Assembly (NCBI GenBank): GCA_002482535.1
Contig: DLGE01000007.1
Span: 62,001-126,000, forward strand
Reading direction: 5' to 3'
DNA from: Peptococcaceae bacterium UBA7702
Lineage (GTDB): Bacteria > Bacillota > Dehalobacteriia > UBA7702
DNA: 64,000 nt
Positions 7,501-15,233 of this stretch are shown here, one piece after another (the stretch's first letter is position 1; every line of letters starts with the position of its first letter). The notes under the pieces were generated by a model. It was not told the DNA's origin. It searched no databases and saw only the letters and a list, made by a program, of their open reading frames with translations. A program made the translations under genes and the position numbers.

Positions 7501-10115
7501 ACTATAGAGGTATCATACTCATTAGGCCCTATATTGATATGGTTACTTGCGCCCATGGAAATTTTATCGCCATATTCCACCGGTTCACATTTGACGGTCA
7601 GGGTATAGGTCTGGGCCGCCGGCAGGGCGGAGCCGTCAGCGCCGTAGGCCGCGGTCAAGGCCTGATATTGAGCGACCTGGGCGGCGGTGAGCTGCCCCTT
7701 TTGATAAGCGGACATACCGTTATAGATGGCGGCGGCAAACTGATAGTAGTTGATATCGTTTTGGTTAAAAAGTCCCTGGCCGATCTGGTCGACATTGGGC
7801 AGGCGGTTCAGATACCAACTGATATCACTCAAAACCTTGGCGTTGGCGGTTTTGGCTTGGGTCTGAAGACCGTCCAGGGTGGTTTTGCAGGTATCGAGGG
7901 CGCTCTGAGCCCCGGCCAGACTGGTGGAACTGTAGACACCGGATTTGGCGGCGTAATAGGCGCTTTGGACCTGCTTCCAGAGGGTAGAACCGAATGCTTC
8001 CTTGCTGTATTGGGCCAAAAGGGCGTCGAGTTTATCCTGATAACCGTCGAGGGCGGCGGCAAGCTCCGCTTCCTCAAGGCTCAACACATGGACGAGAACC
8101 GAATCACCGGCGGCGAGGTTGGGATAGACGCCGCCACTTTCACTGCCGTCCAAAGCGACAGCGCCCAAAGTCTGATTGCGGATGTCCACGGTGCTCACTG
8201 TATACCAACCGGCCTGATAGAGGGCCAGTTCTCCATGGCCTTCGCTGTCGGTTACCGCACCGCTGTCATGAACAGCGCCGCTGACCGCAGCTTCACTGTC
8301 CGCCGGGTCGCTGTAGACCAGGCTGACGTTGGCGGCGGGGCGGCTGGCGGCGGGATAGGCGGAAAGATCGCCGGCGGTCTTATTGACGGTGAGGCTGAAC
8401 GATTCCCCTTCCTTTACTTCAATGGGAGCGGTCACGTCCTTAATAGAGAGGACGGAAAGAAAATCCTTATAACCGGAATAACCGGCGTTTATTTTGCTGA
8501 TATAGTACATGGCCATGGGGTATTCCGCCCGGACAAAGGTAACATCGTCACCGTTTTTAAGGCTGACATCGCTGTTTCCGAGGGAATAACCTTCATAAGG
8601 ATGGGCCACGCGGACGCCGTTAACGTAAACGGACCAATGTTCGAAAATACCGGCTTCACCGGCGCCGGACATATTGGCGGCAAAAATGAGACCCGCGGTG
8701 TTGATCAGATCATCCACTGTGGTGTTACCGGTGTTTAGGGTCACGTCGCCGTCAAAGGCAGCGGTACGTTGATCGGTGAGGGCATACTGGGGATATTTGG
8801 CGCCAAGATTGTCGGAGATGTGGAAATGCACGGTAATATCATCGTCAGCTTTCAGACTATAACAGGCATTGTAATAGGATATAGTCTTGGTTTCGTATTC
8901 TTTAAAAACCGTGCCCGTCAAACTGTCGTTGATGGGCTCGCTGTCAAAGAGCGCGTTGGCGGCGTCTCGGGCGTCGGTGTAAGCGGCCCAGGAATCCGCC
9001 GTATATTTGGAACTTTCGCTTTCGCTTAAACGAAAGAGTTTGCCCAAGGAAAGGATGGCATCATGATACCTCTGAGCTGTTTGAAGCTGTGACGGCGCCA
9101 ATAAGTTATCCTTCGCAGTCTTGAGGTCGCCGTAGGCATTGTCGACAGCGGGCTGTTTGGAGGCGTCGTCATTGCCGAGGATACCATAGAGACCGGCGAG
9201 TATGCTCTGCCCGTTGGTTCGGGCCAGCTCAAAGGGGAGCCAGGTCTTCTCCGTATAGAGTTGGGATTCCAGATGCTTTACATTATTAACCAACTCGTGT
9301 AGGAGGGTGGCGTTAACCTTGGTTTTGGGCATCAGCTTCGGCTGGGCCGCGATGAGGGCCGTAGTGGCGTCGGATACCCCAACCACAGTGGCATTATCAT
9401 CAGCGGCGACGGCTTGAGCTGCCGTTAGTTTGGCCTGAAAATCAGCCCAGAAGCCCCCCTCCGTGCCGCTGTAGGTATTGGTACCGTCCCAGCGATCGTC
9501 GGCAGTCCAGTAATCGGCGGCCTTCACTGTCTCCGCGGCGGTAATGGCCTCGTTCAGCGCTGTTTTATCTACAGTGACAGGTCCTGTGGACCCGGTTAGC
9601 TGCACAATAACTTTAAAAAAATTGCCGTCGAGATCATTCCATCTAAAGCCAAAGCCCTTTACATTCGTCGTTATTAAAGTATAGCCAGCGTCAGCAACTG
9701 CCTGAGATACATAATAATCATCATAATCAGACATATAAAAATATTCCCAATATTTATAACTGGTTTCTGTCGTAAAATCGGTGTTATGAATCAGATCGCC
9801 GTCGCCAAACGGTATCTTGGCAAGTGTTTCGCAGATATTTATTTTTACACCATACGTATATAAAGACATCGGATCATCAACATTGGTAACGGATGTGATC
9901 GCCGTCGTATCGTAAGGTAAAGTAACGACGTAAATGTCGTTGGATCCATTTTGCTCACAACTGCTCAGCAAAACACAATCAGCAGTGCCGGGAGCGCCTC
10001 CGGCGACATAGGAAAAAGTGTGGCTATAGGCGGCCGACGCAGGGCTGGAAAATATAAAAATAAAGAGAATAAAAAAGATTGATCCCAAAATTCCATTTCG
10101 TATTCTACTCGTCAT
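4524..10115 (-). CDS. Giant S-layer-anchored surface protein with DUF4430 (transcobalamin-like) domains
   Basis: 1863 residues from ATG 10115. A signal peptide (SSPASAA, cut near 29) follows a lysine/arginine-poor start. Helical FIVAR-like repeats occur near 185-262 and 300-420. Domains resembling DUF4430, the fold shared with the C-terminal part of transcobalamin, lie near 428-535 (HWSVYVNG) and about 1010-1140 (GWMGTLNDWF). A cadherin-like beta-sandwich domain follows the second, then further helical repeats. Three SLH domains close the protein (DINGHWAVSYIEF, DVAAGKYYNAAVAW, ISGYAQEAFAWAY) and should tether it to the cell wall. The longer reading to 10178 puts 21 residues before the signal peptide. 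The binding target is unknown; its proximity to cobalamin riboswitches makes a corrinoid-binding role possible but unproved. Confidence 0.85.
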   Translation of the reverse strand: MTSRIRNGILGSIFFILFIFIFSSPASAAYSHTFSYVAGGAPGTADCVLLSSCEQNGSNDIYVVTLPYDTTAITSVTNVDDPMSLYTYGVKINICETLAKIPFGDGDLIHNTDFTTETSYKYWEYFYMSDYDDYYVSQAVADAGYTLITTNVKGFGFRWNDLDGNFFKVIVQLTGSTGPVTVDKTALNEAITAAETVKAADYWTADDRWDGTNTYSGTEGGFWADFQAKLTAAQAVAADDNATVVGVSDATTALIAAQPKLMPKTKVNATLLHELVNNVKHLESQLYTEKTWLPFELARTNGQSILAGLYGILGNDDASKQPAVDNAYGDLKTAKDNLLAPSQLQTAQRYHDAILSLGKLFRLSESESSKYTADSWAAYTDARDAANALFDSEPINDSLTGTVFKEYETKTISYYNACYSLKADDDITVHFHISDNLGAKYPQYALTDQRTAAFDGDVTLNTGNTTVDDLINTAGLIFAANMSGAGEAGIFEHWSVYVNGVRVAHPYEGYSLGNSDVSLKNGDDVTFVRAEYPMAMYYISKINAGYSGYKDFLSVLSIKDVTAPIEVKEGESFSLTVNKTAGDLSAYPAASRPAANVSLVYSDPADSEAAVSGAVHDSGAVTDSEGHGELALYQAGWYTVSTVDIRNQTLGAVALDGSESGGVYPNLAAGDSVLVHVLSLEEAELAAALDGYQDKLDALLAQYSKEAFGSTLWKQVQSAYYAAKSGVYSSTSLAGAQSALDTCKTTLDGLQTQAKTANAKVLSDISWYLNRLPNVDQIGQGLFNQNDINYYQFAAAIYNGMSAYQKGQLTAAQVAQYQALTAAYGADGSALPAAQTYTLTVKCEPVEYGDKISMGASNHINIGPNEYDTSIVYPAQNLSTPFTCQFRAGTDIAMSLQKANLASGYEFNKIESDFDGMEYYAGPGMSTSSLFIYRNYETIPTPRANITVTVHIRQVGELTLDEAKDAAKTALTAEFGTYDNAYYTVGRWNELVQAYKEGLAAIAAATSKAVVDSAKTDAFAAMAAVPERSPGDYGSVKVEFYNNTYAAGMGYDAEAPFISKTMELTADDTMMTVALRAAHEEGYTWTGTGGSGYNINYLSSLSKEGKTLSEFGNGSESGWMGTLNDWFVHQSFATFGVNSTDPDTKLRDADIIKVMYTSKGLGADLGGTWGNGDTSLKALAVDGITLANNFSATTLNYVATVDSSLLGSDISMVPTAANKNFQVRTFLNTKNTTGWYRPGETIPAAAGDIIYIGVAEKAWPTMNKVGAEAVAYTPTWYTIYVVGEGEDSINQLISLIDALPAVDSAALTNKAAVDFAKTYYDTLSESDQAKVTNVAKLNDLLQRMDDLQQVVDIKAAIDALPSAANVTKADAEAINAVFDTYTALKQWQKNLIVVSYTDKLNAVKEAIDLLTGDPAAIVTNLINALPAADQITLANQAAVEKARTAYDNLSAEKQNEVTSVTLNKLIAAEKAIKALADAAILPVNDGKVTTLKPEATVANEAATVNLADETVSNLGDSAQSNGSTEIIIAPKDLGDANPVTFTLNQAALGGFLEKTAAELTLASPIANVTLSNAALTALNAAGSGPISVIIEQTAGDTVKVTVKNGDTVLTDLGAITVKITASDIDENTVVAQINSDGSKTVLSNASIVSNLSASAVTVSPKYTLRVPVSGSVTLQLIDNAQTFTDINGHWAVSYIEFVTARGLMQGTGNSKFSPDLALTRGMLVTILWRLDGEPVAQGGAVFSDVAAGKYYNAAVAWAAENEIVTGVGSGKFKPEDNVSRQDMVVIMTRYAAYRGMTVTGDMSLIEGYSDFGQISGYAQEAFAWAYQAEIVNGTSKTALSPQGNATRAQFAAVLQRFIALLPY

Positions 10116-10232
10116 TGATTTTATTACCTCTTCTCGAAAAACTGGATTTGCCGGCGGCAGGAAACCCGCCGCCGACAAATCAATGCCTTAAATTATGATT
10201 TTACTGGTATGCTGTTTGCTTGCCCTCGCCGT

Positions 10233-11945
10233 TTAAGACGCATTTTTATGCACCTTCACCAATAGGACATAGGGCTGCTTGGTTTCATCCTGGGCGATGA
10301 TACGCACCAATTTATCACTGCCGGCAGTAGGCATCGTGAAGGATACCGCTGTACCGGAAGTGGTCTTGGTGTTATTCATCCAAAAATTATCAGTATTGGC
10401 ATCGGTAGCCGTCAGTGTGAAAGTACTGGAGCTGTCACTGTAAGGGATGTTGATTGTTTTGACGGTGCCGTTGGCGCCGGTCACGGCGTAAGAAGTGGCG
10501 GCATTCAGCGTCATCGTCGGGGCGGTAGTGGTACCGACGGAAGCTGTTTCATTAGAAGCCGCGGCAAAACTGCCGACTTCGGTGGAGGTTTCGCCGAAAA
10601 TACCGGCGTTATAGACGGTGGAGGTATAGACCTGGATGAAGTAAATATCCTTCCCGGTCAGATCAACGGGTTGACCTGCCGCATCCACGGCCCAAGCCAG
10701 ATCGAAGCCGTCGGCGCCGCCACCGGCGCTGGGCAGAGAAGCATAGGGATTGGTGAAGCCGGAACCGGCACGGACGTCGGCATAGCCATAACCGTAGAAG
10801 TTGGTGGCGTTATTACCGGAGAGGCCGGCTGTGGCGTCATCGGCGACGACAGTGCGGTTTTGATAAGTAATGGTGGTATCAGTGTTGGGATAAGATACAT
10901 TGTTGACTTTAGACGTCAGTACGCCGGAAACGGCGCCGTAGTTTTCACCGGTGGGCTTCGCGGCGAACAGCGGCCACCAATTGACATTCGTCCCGAAGGT
11001 GGTGGTATTGCCGCCGTAAGTGACGGAAATATCACTGGTGTTCTTCGTGTAGGTCACATTGGTGTTCATCACGGTATCCGCTTCATAGTGCCGGGAACCG
11101 GCCAGACGGTACCAGGTACCGGGGTTGCCCAGGGCGTCTTTTTCGGCGACCATTACCATACCGGCTTCAGGGTTGCCGTTAAAGGGATTGCCGGTGACGA
11201 TGAAATCGATGCCCCATTTATGCCTGTTACTGTTGGTGATGGGAGTGGCTAATTCATACTGGATGTAGCCGGAGGAACCCAAAGAAACAAGGTTGCCGGC
11301 ATTGCCGCGGATCGTCTTCACAAGATCCTGGTTGGCCAAGGAATTGGTCCCATCCGTCGAGATGCAGCCATAAGTGTTACCGGTGGCATACTGGCTGACA
11401 CCGGGAAGATAGCCGTTGACCACCGCAGCGGTCGGTGCCGGGGCGCTGTTTTTCGGCAAATTGAATTTGAGTGTGATGTCATTACCGCTACTGGCGTCAA
11501 TGAAAATTTGACGGGTGGAACCGGTGCTGATCTGAATTGTGTAGAAGCCCCCGGCGTTGATGGTCGCCGTCGAGGAATAGCTGGGTGTGCCGTCGGAAGC
11601 ATAGGTCACGAACTGGACGCCGGTACCGGTCATGCCGGTGATGGTAACCCCTGTATTAGGGATCACATAAAGAGCCAGCATATCAGGATAAAACGTGGCG
11701 CTATCGGTGCCGGTGTAGTCGGCTCTATAGGTGTTGGTGCCATCAGCAACGAGATCCATCAGGGATTCCGGCGGTGTGGGAGGATATTGGGGGTCAGGAT
11801 CACCGAACTGTATCGTCATATTCGACAGATTCAGTGGATTCGCCGCGGAAACTCCGGCGGAGAACAGGCCCATCATCAGGCAAGTGGAAAGCATCAGCGC
11901 AACGAGTAACATGGCAACTCTATTTTTTCCGAAAGAATGCAACAT
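10233..11945 (-). CDS. Exported surface protein of unknown function, partner of the SLH protein
   Basis: 570 residues from ATG 11945, which has AGGAGGT eight bases upstream; the longer reading to 12005 has no ribosome site. A signal peptide (hydrophobic core, cut near GVSAAN) is followed by beta-rich, Gly/Thr/Asn-rich sequence with no cysteine in the mature part. There is no SLH or LPXTG anchor, so it may be released or held by its neighbour. The last 80 residues look like a small Ig-like domain. It lies 117 bp before the SLH gene on the same strand, and no terminator is obvious between them. I recognise similar sequences only as clostridial cell-surface proteins that accompany DUF4430 proteins. 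Confidence 0.75.
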   Translation of the reverse strand: MLHSFGKNRVAMLLVALMLSTCLMMGLFSAGVSAANPLNLSNMTIQFGDPDPQYPPTPPESLMDLVADGTNTYRADYTGTDSATFYPDMLALYVIPNTGVTITGMTGTGVQFVTYASDGTPSYSSTATINAGGFYTIQISTGSTRQIFIDASSGNDITLKFNLPKNSAPAPTAAVVNGYLPGVSQYATGNTYGCISTDGTNSLANQDLVKTIRGNAGNLVSLGSSGYIQYELATPITNSNRHKWGIDFIVTGNPFNGNPEAGMVMVAEKDALGNPGTWYRLAGSRHYEADTVMNTNVTYTKNTSDISVTYGGNTTTFGTNVNWWPLFAAKPTGENYGAVSGVLTSKVNNVSYPNTDTTITYQNRTVVADDATAGLSGNNATNFYGYGYADVRAGSGFTNPYASLPSAGGGADGFDLAWAVDAAGQPVDLTGKDIYFIQVYTSTVYNAGIFGETSTEVGSFAAASNETASVGTTTAPTMTLNAATSYAVTGANGTVKTINIPYSDSSSTFTLTATDANTDNFWMNNTKTTSGTAVSFTMPTAGSDKLVRIIAQDETKQPYVLLVKVHKNAS

Positions 11946-11962
11946 GGTATGATACCTCCTTT

Positions 11963-12136
11963 TTAGGTACTCTCGTATTTTGCCGGGGCAAAACTCCCGC
12001 GGCAAGATATTTCATGAGACAGGGTAACATTTTCATTGCCAAACCTTGTTTGAGGCAACTCTCCATATGTCTCAATCACTTTCTCTTCCTTTTGTGCTAC
12101 GGAAGATTTCTTGGTTTTTCTCTCTGTTTCCATCAT
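11963..12136 (-). CDS. Possible short leader ORF upstream of the surface proteins
   Basis: 57 codons beginning ATG ATG at 12136, with a GGGGGGTG stretch about a dozen bases upstream, ending TAA just before the ribosome site of the next gene. The product is charged (METERKTKKSSVAQKEEK) and matches no family I know. A hairpin (TTGCCG...CGGCAA, about 11975-12005) overlaps its end. It may be non-coding leader. Confidence 0.3.
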   Translation of the reverse strand: MMETERKTKKSSVAQKEEKVIETYGELPQTRFGNENVTLSHEISCRGSFAPAKYEST

Positions 12137-12242
12137 GCTTTGGCAATCACCCCCCTTCTTCAAGATTCTCAATGCAATCCTAAACTGTAAAGAATCATAA
12201 AATTGCCGTTGCAATCAGTGAGTGTTAACCTTTTTCAGCATT

Positions 12243-12590
12243 TCAAACAGCCGTTTCTTTTTCTTGATTGATCTCTATTTCTTGATTGATCTCTATTTCT
12301 TCATCGCACGCCGCATCTCTTTTGAGTTTGGCTGCGCGCTTCTCGGTAACCGGCTTCAAACCGGCTTTTTCCAGCACTCGGTTCCAAGGACCGAAGCGCT
12401 GTTTCAGATAACGGCAGCCGATGACCTCTTTCTTCGTGGGGATATGATTTAGCGCGGCGGCGCAATCCTTGAGATAGGAAAGCAACGCCTCATCGCTGTC
12501 GCCGGCATGGGCGGCGGCAAAGGCCGACTCCATGGCAAAACGTTCAAGGACTTCCCGGTCTTCTTTTGTTAAAAAGTTGCGGTACTCCAT
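12243..12590 (-). CDS. Small protein with a homing-endonuclease-associated repeat
   Basis: 115 residues from ATG 12590 (GGAGG six bases upstream). The segment YLKQRFGPWNRVLEKAGLKP matches the repeat found beside HNH homing endonucleases and in some small DNA-associated proteins. No nuclease motif is present, so it is probably a stand-alone DNA-binding or vestigial protein. The C-terminal tail contains EIEINQEIEINQ, produced by an 18-bp tandem duplication in the DNA (12261-12301). Confidence 0.65.
   Translation of the reverse strand: MEYRNFLTKEDREVLERFAMESAFAAAHAGDSDEALLSYLKDCAAALNHIPTKKEVIGCRYLKQRFGPWNRVLEKAGLKPVTEKRAAKLKRDAACDEEIEINQEIEINQEKETAV
12261..12301. repeat. 18-bp tandem duplication inside a coding tail
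   Basis: Unit TTCTTGATTGATCTCTAT occurs twice head to tail (12261-12278, 12279-12296), plus five further bases. It keeps frame and duplicates six residues of the encoded protein. Confidence 0.9.
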
Positions 12591-12678
12591 AAGAAACCTC
12601 CGTCTTATCATAAAATGATCGTGAAATTCATTGCCTTTCCACGAGTGCAGCGGTGAAACGGAGAATCAGTATAAAAAG

Positions 12679-12711
12679 GCCCGAACCAAAGCCGGTTCGG
12701 GCACTTTTTAT
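12679..12711. terminator. Hairpin terminator, usable on both strands
   Basis: Arms GCCCGAACC and GGTTCGGGC with a six-base loop, and T-runs on both sides. It lies between the 12.6-kb gene and the small RNA/riboswitch region, so minus-strand transcription from the riboswitch would meet it before reaching any gene. Confidence 0.7.
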
Positions 12712-12799
12712 GATTTCACCGCTGCTCTTCGCAAACCATTCCCCCTGACGTCGATACGCCAAAAAAGCCGTTGCAAACAGAACAAGGGAGGACTGCGCA

Positions 12800-12828
12800 T
12801 TGACTTATGCGGGGTATTACGGTAAAAT
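12800..12828 (+). promoter_or_regulatory. Strong sigma-A promoter of a candidate small RNA
   Basis: TTGACT (12800-12805), 17 bp, TAAAAT (12823-12828). No good ORF with a ribosome site follows before the terminator at 12930. Confidence 0.65.
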
Positions 12829-12834
12829 AAATAT

Positions 12835-12952
12835 GCCCTTGTGGCATGCGCACCGTGTGTGGGAGTGGAGTCCGCCAAGAATCTGTCCCTGCATGGTGCG
12901 TGCTTTATACAATGAAAAATTTATCTTTTCCCGGCGAAAGCCGGGGTTTTTG
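12835..12952 (+). ncRNA. Candidate small RNA, about 118 nt
   Basis: A strong promoter and a classic terminator (CCCGGC GAAA GCCGGG then GTTTTTGCTTTTT, 12930-12957) bound the segment. The interior folds: CGCACCGTG pairs with CATGGTGCG and is extended by GCA/TGC. Inside this lie GGGA/TCCC and GTGG/CCGC helices. It does not carry the SRP apical motif, tmRNA features or a riboswitch core I know. It is antisense to sequence downstream of the cobalamin riboswitch at 13024-13163. A 43-codon frame from ATG 12833 lacks a ribosome site and is probably not translated. Confidence 0.5.
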
Positions 12953-12969
12953 CTTTTTGTGTAGCATTA

Positions 12970-13003
12970 AAAATACCGTATTGCCTCCTTCGGCCAATAC
13001 GGT
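12970..13003 (-). terminator. Terminator downstream of the first cobalamin riboswitch
   Basis: Arms ACCGTATTG and CAATACGGT (9 bp), followed on the minus strand by ATTTTTAATG. It stands 21 bases after the riboswitch and is its likely expression platform. Confidence 0.75.
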
Positions 13004-13023
13004 TCTTGCTTTTGCCATCAAGA

Positions 13024-13163
13024 GGTATTTGCAACACGTCTTCTGACTCGGCTTCATCGTTTCCCCGCCTTCCCGGCCTTACCCGGTGGCTTTTGGGTTC
13101 CCTCCGCCATACAGCACCTTGATAGTGTGCGGGATTCTCACCCGCTTCCGTTTCGTTGCAACC
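13024..13163 (-). promoter_or_regulatory. Cobalamin riboswitch 1 (no obvious target gene)
   Basis: Read on the minus strand it has the class core: a P1 helix (TGCAAC with GTTGCA), GGGTGAGAATCCCGC, then GGGAAGGCGGGG and the closing GCCGAGTCAGAAGAC. The next minus-strand gene starts 430 bases on, beyond two terminators. Confidence 0.85.
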
Positions 13164-13281
13164 AATTTATTGATTTGTTTTTTTATTGTTCCTACGATTA
13201 TATCATCGTGAATGTTTATTGTTTTTATTATTATAACACATTATTTTGAAGATTGCACTTGTCCGTTTCTGCCAACTTTCC

Positions 13282-14148
13282 TCATTGTTTTTTCTTTCCT
13301 TTTTTCTTTTTCACCACGGGAATATAGAGGTCAACAGGGCTTAACCCTTCCTTTGTGCCACGGTCCGCCGGAAAAAACTCGAAATCCAGTTTATTTTCAG
13401 CAATTTCATACTCGCTGTTTTGCAACAGCCATTCACTGTAAATAAAACGCCAGGACGCCTGAACCGTACCGCGGAACCGGTATTTATCCATGAGGATACT
13501 CACCGGCACCGTGGTAAAAACGGCAAAGGTCGCCCCGGGAATGGTAAGCCGCAGCATACCTTCGGGTACATAGTCAAAATCATCGACAATCGGACCGAAA
13601 AAATACGTCATACTGCCGCTTTCTTCTTCGGGATCGATCCATACGCCAACTTCCCCCTTTTGTTTTTTGGCCAAACGGGCAAAAACCTCCGGAGGCACCT
13701 CATCGGGGTTGACGCCCCGCCAATGAAGGGCAAAATCAAAGGGATCCCATTCTTTTCCTTCAAAGGGCGCGATACCGTAACCAACTGCTTTGATCGGGCC
13801 TCTTCGGACCATGAAGGGCGCTGTCATTTGCAGGTATTGCTCCCGATAGGCCGTGGGACTCATATGGAAACTCTTCTTGAACGCCCTATTGAAGCCGGAA
13901 ACCGTAAGAAATCCAAATTGATCGGCAATTTCCGTAATCGCCTTTCCCGTTGAAATGGCCTTGGCGGCATTTTCAATGCGGCGTTTCCGAATATACTCTC
14001 CGATGGGCATGTGTATCACGTCAAATAACCGATATAAGGAACGCTCGGAACAGCCGAGTTCAACCGCAATGCTTTTTGCGGTTAAATCTTTGTCCAAGTT
14101 TTCCTCAATATAGGCCAGGCAGCGCTCCAGTTCTTTTTTCCCGTCCAT
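13282..14148 (-). CDS. AraC-family regulator with GyrI-like effector domain, behind a cobalamin riboswitch
   Basis: 288 residues. Two AraC helix-turn-helix motifs fill about 1-100 (SIAVELGCSERSLYRLF and ITEIADQFGFLTVSGFNRAFKK); a GyrI-like small-molecule domain fills the rest, as in Rob and SoxS-like multidrug or effector regulators. Start ATG 14148 is chosen because the riboswitch terminator hairpin (14168-14194) would otherwise lie in the coding region. Its leader is a cobalamin riboswitch with its own promoter, so the regulator should be made when corrinoid is scarce. That makes it a candidate second-tier controller of corrinoid genes; its ligand and targets are unknown. Confidence 0.85.
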   Translation of the reverse strand: MDGKKELERCLAYIEENLDKDLTAKSIAVELGCSERSLYRLFDVIHMPIGEYIRKRRIENAAKAISTGKAITEIADQFGFLTVSGFNRAFKKSFHMSPTAYREQYLQMTAPFMVRRGPIKAVGYGIAPFEGKEWDPFDFALHWRGVNPDEVPPEVFARLAKKQKGEVGVWIDPEEESGSMTYFFGPIVDDFDYVPEGMLRLTIPGATFAVFTTVPVSILMDKYRFRGTVQASWRFIYSEWLLQNSEYEIAENKLDFEFFPADRGTKEGLSPVDLYIPVVKKKKGKKKQ

Positions 14149-14167
14149 TCTTTTCCCGCCAATACAC

Positions 14168-14194
14168 AAAACCCGCGAGCCTGAGGCCGCGGGT
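14168..14194 (-). terminator. Terminator of the riboswitch leader before the AraC gene
   Basis: ACCCGCG and CGCGGGT arms, extended inside by GCC/GGC, followed on the minus strand by TTTTGTGT. It is placed between the riboswitch and the AraC start, as expected of a transcription-attenuating platform. The U-run is modest. Confidence 0.6.
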
Positions 14195-14229
14195 AAAAAA
14201 GCCACAACCTTAAAACGCGAAAGCTGTTC

Positions 14230-14362
14230 TTGATGCGTATGTCCTGACTTAACTTCATCGCTTTCTTCCGGTTATCTTCCGATTCGCGGAAAAAAGCTCC
14301 GTATCACAGTGGCGCGACCGTACGGGATTTTCACCCGTTTCCTACAAATTCCGTATCGTTCC
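14230..14362 (-). promoter_or_regulatory. Cobalamin riboswitch 2, controlling the AraC gene
   Basis: Minus-strand core GGGTGAAAATCCCGT, then GCGCCACTGTGATACGG, and the terminal AAGTTAAGTCAGGAC. These are the conserved class-I cobalamin blocks in order. Confidence 0.88.
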
Positions 14363-14409
14363 ATGAGCCTCATAAATCCCATGAACCCCATGGCTTATAC
14401 CATAGATTA

Positions 14410-14437
14410 ATTATACTACATCAAAAAAAAATAGCAA
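14410..14437 (-). promoter_or_regulatory. Promoter of cobalamin riboswitch 2
   Basis: TTGCTA (14437-14432), 16 bp rich in T, TATAAT (14415-14410) on the minus strand. Confidence 0.6.
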
Positions 14438-14509
14438 GTTCACACTTTTCGTAAAATTTGCGGAATTTTCGGAGAATTCAACGCAAGAATTCAACGAAAG
14501 AAATATAAG

Positions 14510-14533
14510 GCCGGCGATTGCTTCGCCAGCCTC
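14510..14533 (-). terminator. Terminator of the corrinoid protein-UroD-CobW-DUF1638 operon
   Basis: GGCTGGCGA pairs with TCGCCGGCC (one G-T pair); TTATATTTCTTT follows on the minus strand, 25 bases after the DUF1638 stop codon. Confidence 0.65.
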
Positions 14534-14557
14534 ATACTGTTATTTTGCAGCATAACA

Positions 14558-15214
14558 TCACTCTGTAAAAAGCTCCTCCGTGATGGCGGTGCCGGGAGGC
14601 ACCACGATAAAGTTATCGTCAAATTCCAAACGCATCATCTTTTTCAATACACCGCAGGGGCCGGGGTGTTTGGTGATGTCCACCTCCACGAGGTTGGCCA
14701 GAGGTTGGATCTTCTTCTCCGCTTCGGCCAGGCAGTAGCAGCCCGTATCCACAAAAGCGAAATGCTGATAATTTTCATAGAGCATCTTCATCACCATTTC
14801 CGCCCGCTCCTTACCGTATTTTTCCAGGGTGCGGTCGTATTCATTATTGATGGCATTCTTTTCCCTGAGCCAACCGTCGGTGAGAAAATAGCTGTAGGCA
14901 GGACGTTCCACGGCTTTGAGATCGTCCCCGGAGAGAAGCATATTGACGCAGTCTTCACATTTGGGCAGGATTAAAGTAGCGCGTTTGGATTTCAATCCCA
15001 GGGTTCCGTTGCCGCAGCGGCCCATGGGCAGCATGATCACATCGACATTGTAAATATTATCAATGGTTTTTTGCAGATAATCCCGGAGGTTATCGGGAAA
15101 AAGATGCAGATCCGAAGGAATAAAAAGAGTGGGAATTCTTGTTCCCGCCTCTTTTAGCGCCGCCTCAATTTCATCCTGTAAGATGGTGCAGGCCAACATC
15201 AAATAATTTTTCAT
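14558..15214 (-). CDS. DUF1638 family protein
   Basis: 218 residues from ATG 15214 (AAGGGGG upstream). The Cys-containing blocks MLACTILQDEI, MGRCGNGTLG, LPKCEDCVNML, DTGCYCLAE and HPGPCGVLKK are conserved in DUF1638. The many cysteines suggest metal or cofactor binding, though no biochemical role is established to my knowledge. The family repeatedly occurs beside corrinoid methyltransferase genes, as here, where it ends a four-gene operon. A part in corrinoid protein maturation or activation is inference. Confidence 0.75.
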   Translation of the reverse strand: MKNYLMLACTILQDEIEAALKEAGTRIPTLFIPSDLHLFPDNLRDYLQKTIDNIYNVDVIMLPMGRCGNGTLGLKSKRATLILPKCEDCVNMLLSGDDLKAVERPAYSYFLTDGWLREKNAINNEYDRTLEKYGKERAEMVMKMLYENYQHFAFVDTGCYCLAEAEKKIQPLANLVEVDITKHPGPCGVLKKMMRLEFDDNFIVVPPGTAITEELFTE

Positions 15215-15233
15215 CCAGTCATCCCCCTTTCTA

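Noticed and set aside
7539..8738. 399-codon open frame on the plus strand inside the SLH protein gene
   Set aside because: Long antisense frames are expected opposite Ala/Gly-rich coding sequence; no start signal and no recognisable domain.
12835..12952. Assigning the small RNA to SRP or 6S RNA
   Set aside because: The SRP apical motif is absent, and the 5' and 3' ends do not form the closing helix expected of 6S RNA.
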